Below are positions 61,126 through 64,000 of a stretch of DNA of 64,000 nt, in pieces. Made by a program: the position numbers and the translations under genes. Source of the DNA: Actinomycetospora callitridis (GTDB lineage: Bacteria > Actinomycetota > Actinomycetes > Mycobacteriales > Pseudonocardiaceae). Positions within the stretch are counted from its first letter, which is position 1; the number at the start of each line of letters is the position of its first letter. The notes beneath the pieces are model-generated. The model made no database searches. It was not told where the DNA came from and saw nothing but the letters and a program-made list of their open reading frames with translations. The stretch lies in contig NZ_JAQZAK010000003.1 in NCBI RefSeq assembly GCF_028737265.1, positions 62,001 through 126,000 on the forward strand. Reading direction: 5' to 3'.

Positions 61126-64000
61126 GTGGCGATCGATGCCGCCACGGCGGCGCCCCGGAACGGGCGGCACCGCGCGCACGGTGTGGTGCCGATGACGATC
61201 GTGTCGCGAAGGCCGACGACCCCGGGGCCGGCGCGCCCGACGCCCCGGCCGCGGCCTCGGCCCCGTGTCCTGGTGCCGCTGTCGTCGCGCCCGGCCCCGA
61301 GGCCCGCGGTCGCACCCGGGAGCACCGAGGCGCTGCTCGCCGAGGTGCTCGCCGGCGTCCTGGACCGCAGGGAGGTCGGCGCCGACGCCCACGTCTTCGA
61401 CGACCTCGGCGCCGACTCGATGGTCATGGCCAAGTTCTGCGCCCGGGTCCGCAAGCACCCCGACCTGCCCTCGATCGCGATCAAGGACGTCTACACCCAC
61501 CCCACGATCGCGAGCCTCGCCGCCGCCCTCGCGCCGGCCCCGACATCGACATCGACACCGGCCCCGACACCGGCCTCCGGGAGCACCGAGGCGCTGCTCG
61601 CCGAGGTGCTCGCCGGCGTCCTCGACCGCAGCGAGGTCCCCACCGACGCCCACGTCTTCGACGACCTCGGCGCCGACTCGATGGTCATGGCCAAGTTCTG
61701 CGCCCGGGTCCGCAAGCACCCCGACCTGCCCTCGATCGCGATCAAGGACGTCTACACCCACCCCACCGTCGCGAGCCTCGCCGCCGCCCTCACCCCGACA
61801 CCAGCCCCCGCCACGACCACGGAGCTCGTCCCGGCGACCGTCGAGGCCGAGCCCCCGCCGCGCCGGGCCGGGCGGCTCGCCTACGTCCTGTGCGGCGCGG
61901 CCCAGCTGCTGTTCTTCCTCGGCTACACCTTCCTGGCGGCGACCATCACGACCTGGGCCTTCGAGTGGATGGTCGTCGCGCCCGACGAGGTGCACCTCTA
62001 CGTGCGGGCCGTGGCCGTCGGCGCCTTCGGCTTCGCCGTCCTGTCGCTCCTGCCGATCGCGCTGAAGTGGTTGCTCGTCGGCCGCTGGCGGGCGCGGGAG
62101 TTCCCGATCTGGGGCGTCGCCTACCTGCGCCTCTGGATCGTCAAGACGCTGGTGCGCTCGAACCCGCTGGTGCTGTTCGCGGGCACGCCGATCTACCCGC
62201 TCTATCTCCGGGCCCTGGGAGCACGGATCGGCAAGGGCGCCGTGCTGCTCACCGAGCACGTGCCCGTGTGCACCGACCTGCTCACGGTCGGGCCGGGCGC
62301 GCTGGTCCGCAAGGACTCCTTCCTCTCCACCCATCGCGCCCACGACGGCCGGATCCGGACCGGCGCGGTGACGATCGGCGCCGGCGCCGTCGTCGGCGAG
62401 AACGTGGTGCTCGACATCGACACCGCGGTGGGCGACGACGCCACCGTCGGCCACGCCTCGTCCCTGCACCGCGGGCAGGCCGTGCCCGCGGGCGAGACCT
62501 GGCAGGGGTCGCCTGCGCGGCCGACCGACACGACGTTCCCGACGGTGGCCCCGCTGCCGTGCGGGAGGCTCCGCAAGGTCGTCTACTCGCTGGTCTCGCT
62601 GGCGGTCCTGCTCGCCGTCCTCCTGCCCGTCGCCATCGGCGGGGCCGCCCTGCTGCTGATGGAGATCCCCCAGTTGCGGGCGATCATCGAGCCCGGGCCC
62701 GACGCGCTGACCAGCCGCCTGTTCTGGACCGAGACGCTGATCGTGTCGGTGATCGCCGTGTTCGGTCTGCTGCTCGTGGGCCTGCTGATCGTGCTCACGC
62801 TGCCGCGCCTGCTCGCCCTCGGGGTGCGGGCCGACCGGGTGTACCCCCTCTACGGGGTGCGCTTCTGGCTGCACCGCTCGGTGGCGGCGCTGACCAACGT
62901 CATGGCGTTCACCTACCTCTTCGGCGACAGCTCGGCCATCGCCCACTACCTCGGGCGGCTCGGCTACCGGATGCGTCCCCTGGTCCAGACCGGGTCCAAC
63001 TTCGGGATGGCGGTGAAGCACGAGAGCCCGTACCTCACCCACGTCGGCGCCGGCACGGTGGTCGCGGACGGGCTGTCGGTGATGAACGCCGACTACTCGG
63101 CCACCTCGTTCCGGGTGTCACGCACCTCGATCGGCGCCCGCAACTTCCTCGGCAACCGGATCGCCTACCCGGCGCAGGGCCGGACCGGCGACGACTGCCT
63201 GCTCGCCACCAAGGTGATGGTCCCGATCGACGGTCCGGTCCGGGAGGGCGTCGGCCTGCTCGGCTCCCCCGCGTTCGAGATCCCGCGGACCGTCGCCCGG
63301 GACAGCGCCCTCGACCGGAGCCCCGAGGACCTGGCCCGCGGCGTGGCCGGCAAGAACCGGCACAACGGTGTGACGATGGCGCTGCACCTGCTCGTGCGCT
63401 GGTGGCTCGTCCTCGGGATGGCCGCGATCGTCGCCTGCATCGCCGCCGTACCGGTCCGGCTCGGCGCCCTGGAGATGCTGGCCGCACAGTTGGTGATCCT
63501 CGTGTGGGGGTCGCTGTGGCTGGTGCTCGTGGAGCGGAGCGTGGCCGGGCTCCAGTGCCGGGCCCCGGAGGGGCGGTCGATCTACGACCGGGCCTTCTGG
63601 CGCCACGAGCGCTTCTGGAAGGTCGCCCTCCCGGACTGGGTGATGCTGTTCAACGGCACGCCCTACAAGAACCTGGTCTGGCGGATGCTCGGCGTCCGGA
63701 TCGGCGCGCGCGTCTTCGACGACGGCGTGAACCTCACCGAGCGCACCTTCACCGTGATCGGCGACGAGTGCACCTTCAACGAGGGCACCGTCCTGCAGGG
63801 CCACTCGCAGGAGGACGGCGCCTTCAAGTCCGACCACGTGCGGATCGGTGCACGCGTCACGCTCGGGGTCGGTGCCTTCGTGCACTACGGGACGACGGTC
63901 GGCGACGACGCCGTCCTCGCCCCGGACACCTTCCTCATGAAGGGTGAGGAGGTGCCCCCGGGCGAGCGGTGGGGCGGCAACCCGGCCCGTGAGATGGCGG
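61126..64000 (+). CDS. Pls-like membrane synthetase without A domain, two tandem carrier domains (3' end cut)
   Basis: At least 958 residues; the frame is open to the right edge. It starts at GTG 4 bp after the sbnA-like stop; an in-frame ATG lies 22 codons later. Layout: a Pro/Arg-rich head (1-65); carrier domain 1 (about 66-136, phosphopantetheine Ser98 in LGADSMVMAKF); carrier domain 2 (about 153-223, Ser185, nearly identical); then three repeats of two membrane helices plus a left-handed beta-helix (helices about 251-279, 291-312; 486-512, 538-562; 751-776, 783-803; beta-helix parts about 366-460, 620-715, 856-958 and beyond). This matches the C-terminal module of poly-epsilon-lysine synthetase Pls and relatives, but the adenylation domain is missing. 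It probably condenses an amino acid, loaded in trans, perhaps diaminopropionate, into a homopolymer or onto an acceptor at the membrane. Confidence 0.88.
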   Translation, partial: MAIDAATAAPRNGRHRAHGVVPMTIVSRRPTTPGPARPTPRPRPRPRVLVPLSSRPAPRPAVAPGSTEALLAEVLAGVLDRREVGADAHVFDDLGADSMVMAKFCARVRKHPDLPSIAIKDVYTHPTIASLAAALAPAPTSTSTPAPTPASGSTEALLAEVLAGVLDRSEVPTDAHVFDDLGADSMVMAKFCARVRKHPDLPSIAIKDVYTHPTVASLAAALTPTPAPATTTELVPATVEAEPPPRRAGRLAYVLCGAAQLLFFLGYTFLAATITTWAFEWMVVAPDEVHLYVRAVAVGAFGFAVLSLLPIALKWLLVGRWRAREFPIWGVAYLRLWIVKTLVRSNPLVLFAGTPIYPLYLRALGARIGKGAVLLTEHVPVCTDLLTVGPGALVRKDSFLSTHRAHDGRIRTGAVTIGAGAVVGENVVLDIDTAVGDDATVGHASSLHRGQAVPAGETWQGSPARPTDTTFPTVAPLPCGRLRKVVYSLVSLAVLLAVLLPVAIGGAALLLMEIPQLRAIIEPGPDALTSRLFWTETLIVSVIAVFGLLLVGLLIVLTLPRLLALGVRADRVYPLYGVRFWLHRSVAALTNVMAFTYLFGDSSAIAHYLGRLGYRMRPLVQTGSNFGMAVKHESPYLTHVGAGTVVADGLSVMNADYSATSFRVSRTSIGARNFLGNRIAYPAQGRTGDDCLLATKVMVPIDGPVREGVGLLGSPAFEIPRTVARDSALDRSPEDLARGVAGKNRHNGVTMALHLLVRWWLVLGMAAIVACIAAVPVRLGALEMLAAQLVILVWGSLWLVLVERSVAGLQCRAPEGRSIYDRAFWRHERFWKVALPDWVMLFNGTPYKNLVWRMLGVRIGARVFDDGVNLTERTFTVIGDECTFNEGTVLQGHSQEDGAFKSDHVRIGARVTLGVGAFVHYGTTVGDDAVLAPDTFLMKGEEVPPGERWGGNPAREMA
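61316..61793. repeat. Tandem duplication of a carrier-domain segment (217-bp copies, 261-bp spacing)
   Basis: Copies at 61316-61532 and 61577-61793 start ccgggagcaccgaggcgctg and differ at only about ten bases, mostly around the aspartate and serine residues before the carrier motif. Between them sit 44 bp encoding a short Pro/Thr/Ala linker (acatcgacatcgacaccg). The nearly identical DNA shows a recent duplication or ongoing gene conversion. Confidence 0.93.

Noticed and set aside
60982..63042. 686-codon minus-strand frame with repeated DVLDRDRGQVGVLADPGAEL blocks
   Set aside because: It is the reverse complement of the duplicated carrier domains, so its internal repeats come from that duplication, not from a real repeat protein.

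Overview
The window is very GC-rich (roughly 75 percent), densely packed, and uses many GTG starts and 4-bp GTGA gene overlaps. It carries the complete Pup-proteasome system, the mycothiol ligase MshC, Tat export genes, an EccB-type ESX component and a SigD/RsdA-like pair. Gene content and order from helY to the M20 peptidase follow the Mycobacterium tuberculosis chromosome around Rv2092c-Rv2141c, but with several inserted genes. This points to a mycolic-acid-free actinomycete of the Pseudonocardiaceae type (for example a Pseudonocardia or Actinomycetospora relative). The genus is an inference from gene order and composition.

Left part (1-25 kb). A leftward block carries a Gln/Gly/Tyr-repeat protein (cut by the edge), helY, tatC, tatA, a small membrane protein, pafC, pafB, a membrane Ser/Thr kinase and pafA. 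Two tandem PAP2-phosphatase/diacylglycerol-kinase fusions run rightward. Then come prcA, prcB, pup, dop, a Bcr/CflA-type exporter, a lipase-like hydrolase, the proteasomal ATPase (ARC/Mpa) and trmI. Dop deamidates Pup, PafA ligates it to lysines, ARC/Mpa unfolds tagged proteins into the PrcAB core, and PafBC controls a DNA-damage regulon. A RecB-like nuclease and an unrecognised secreted protein follow.

Middle part (25-52.8 kb). This is mainly housekeeping: a thioesterase, hisG-hisE, a HAD phosphatase, metH, a PAC2 protein, an MFS exporter, eccB, a DUF2237 protein, mshC, a MoxR/VWA pair, an SDR plus enoyl-CoA hydratase pair, an MFS and metallo-beta-lactamase-fold pair, the SCO1664/DUF3090/histidine-phosphatase group, uppP, an aldo/keto reductase, a DUF5703 protein, a quinone oxidoreductase, a second SDR and an M20 peptidase. 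Palindromic and tandem intergenic repeats occur near 23.0 and 33.9 kb, and a broken sortase-like fragment near 41.0 kb.

Right part (52.8-64 kb). This is accessory: tRNA-Leu(GAG), hemerythrin, VOC, exo/endonuclease-fold, MOSC and acyl-adenylate ligase genes, then a leftward ECF sigma/anti-sigma pair whose anti-sigma has a periodic Cys-Pro N-terminus and an Asp-rich tail. At the far right, rightward, lies the most interesting locus: an SbnA-like 2,3-diaminopropionate synthase followed 4 bp later by a protein with two nearly identical carrier domains fused to the six-helix, three-beta-helix membrane module known from poly-lysine synthetase (Pls). It has no adenylation domain and runs off the window edge. 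I read this as the start of a non-canonical cationic homopolymer or amino-acid transfer pathway.
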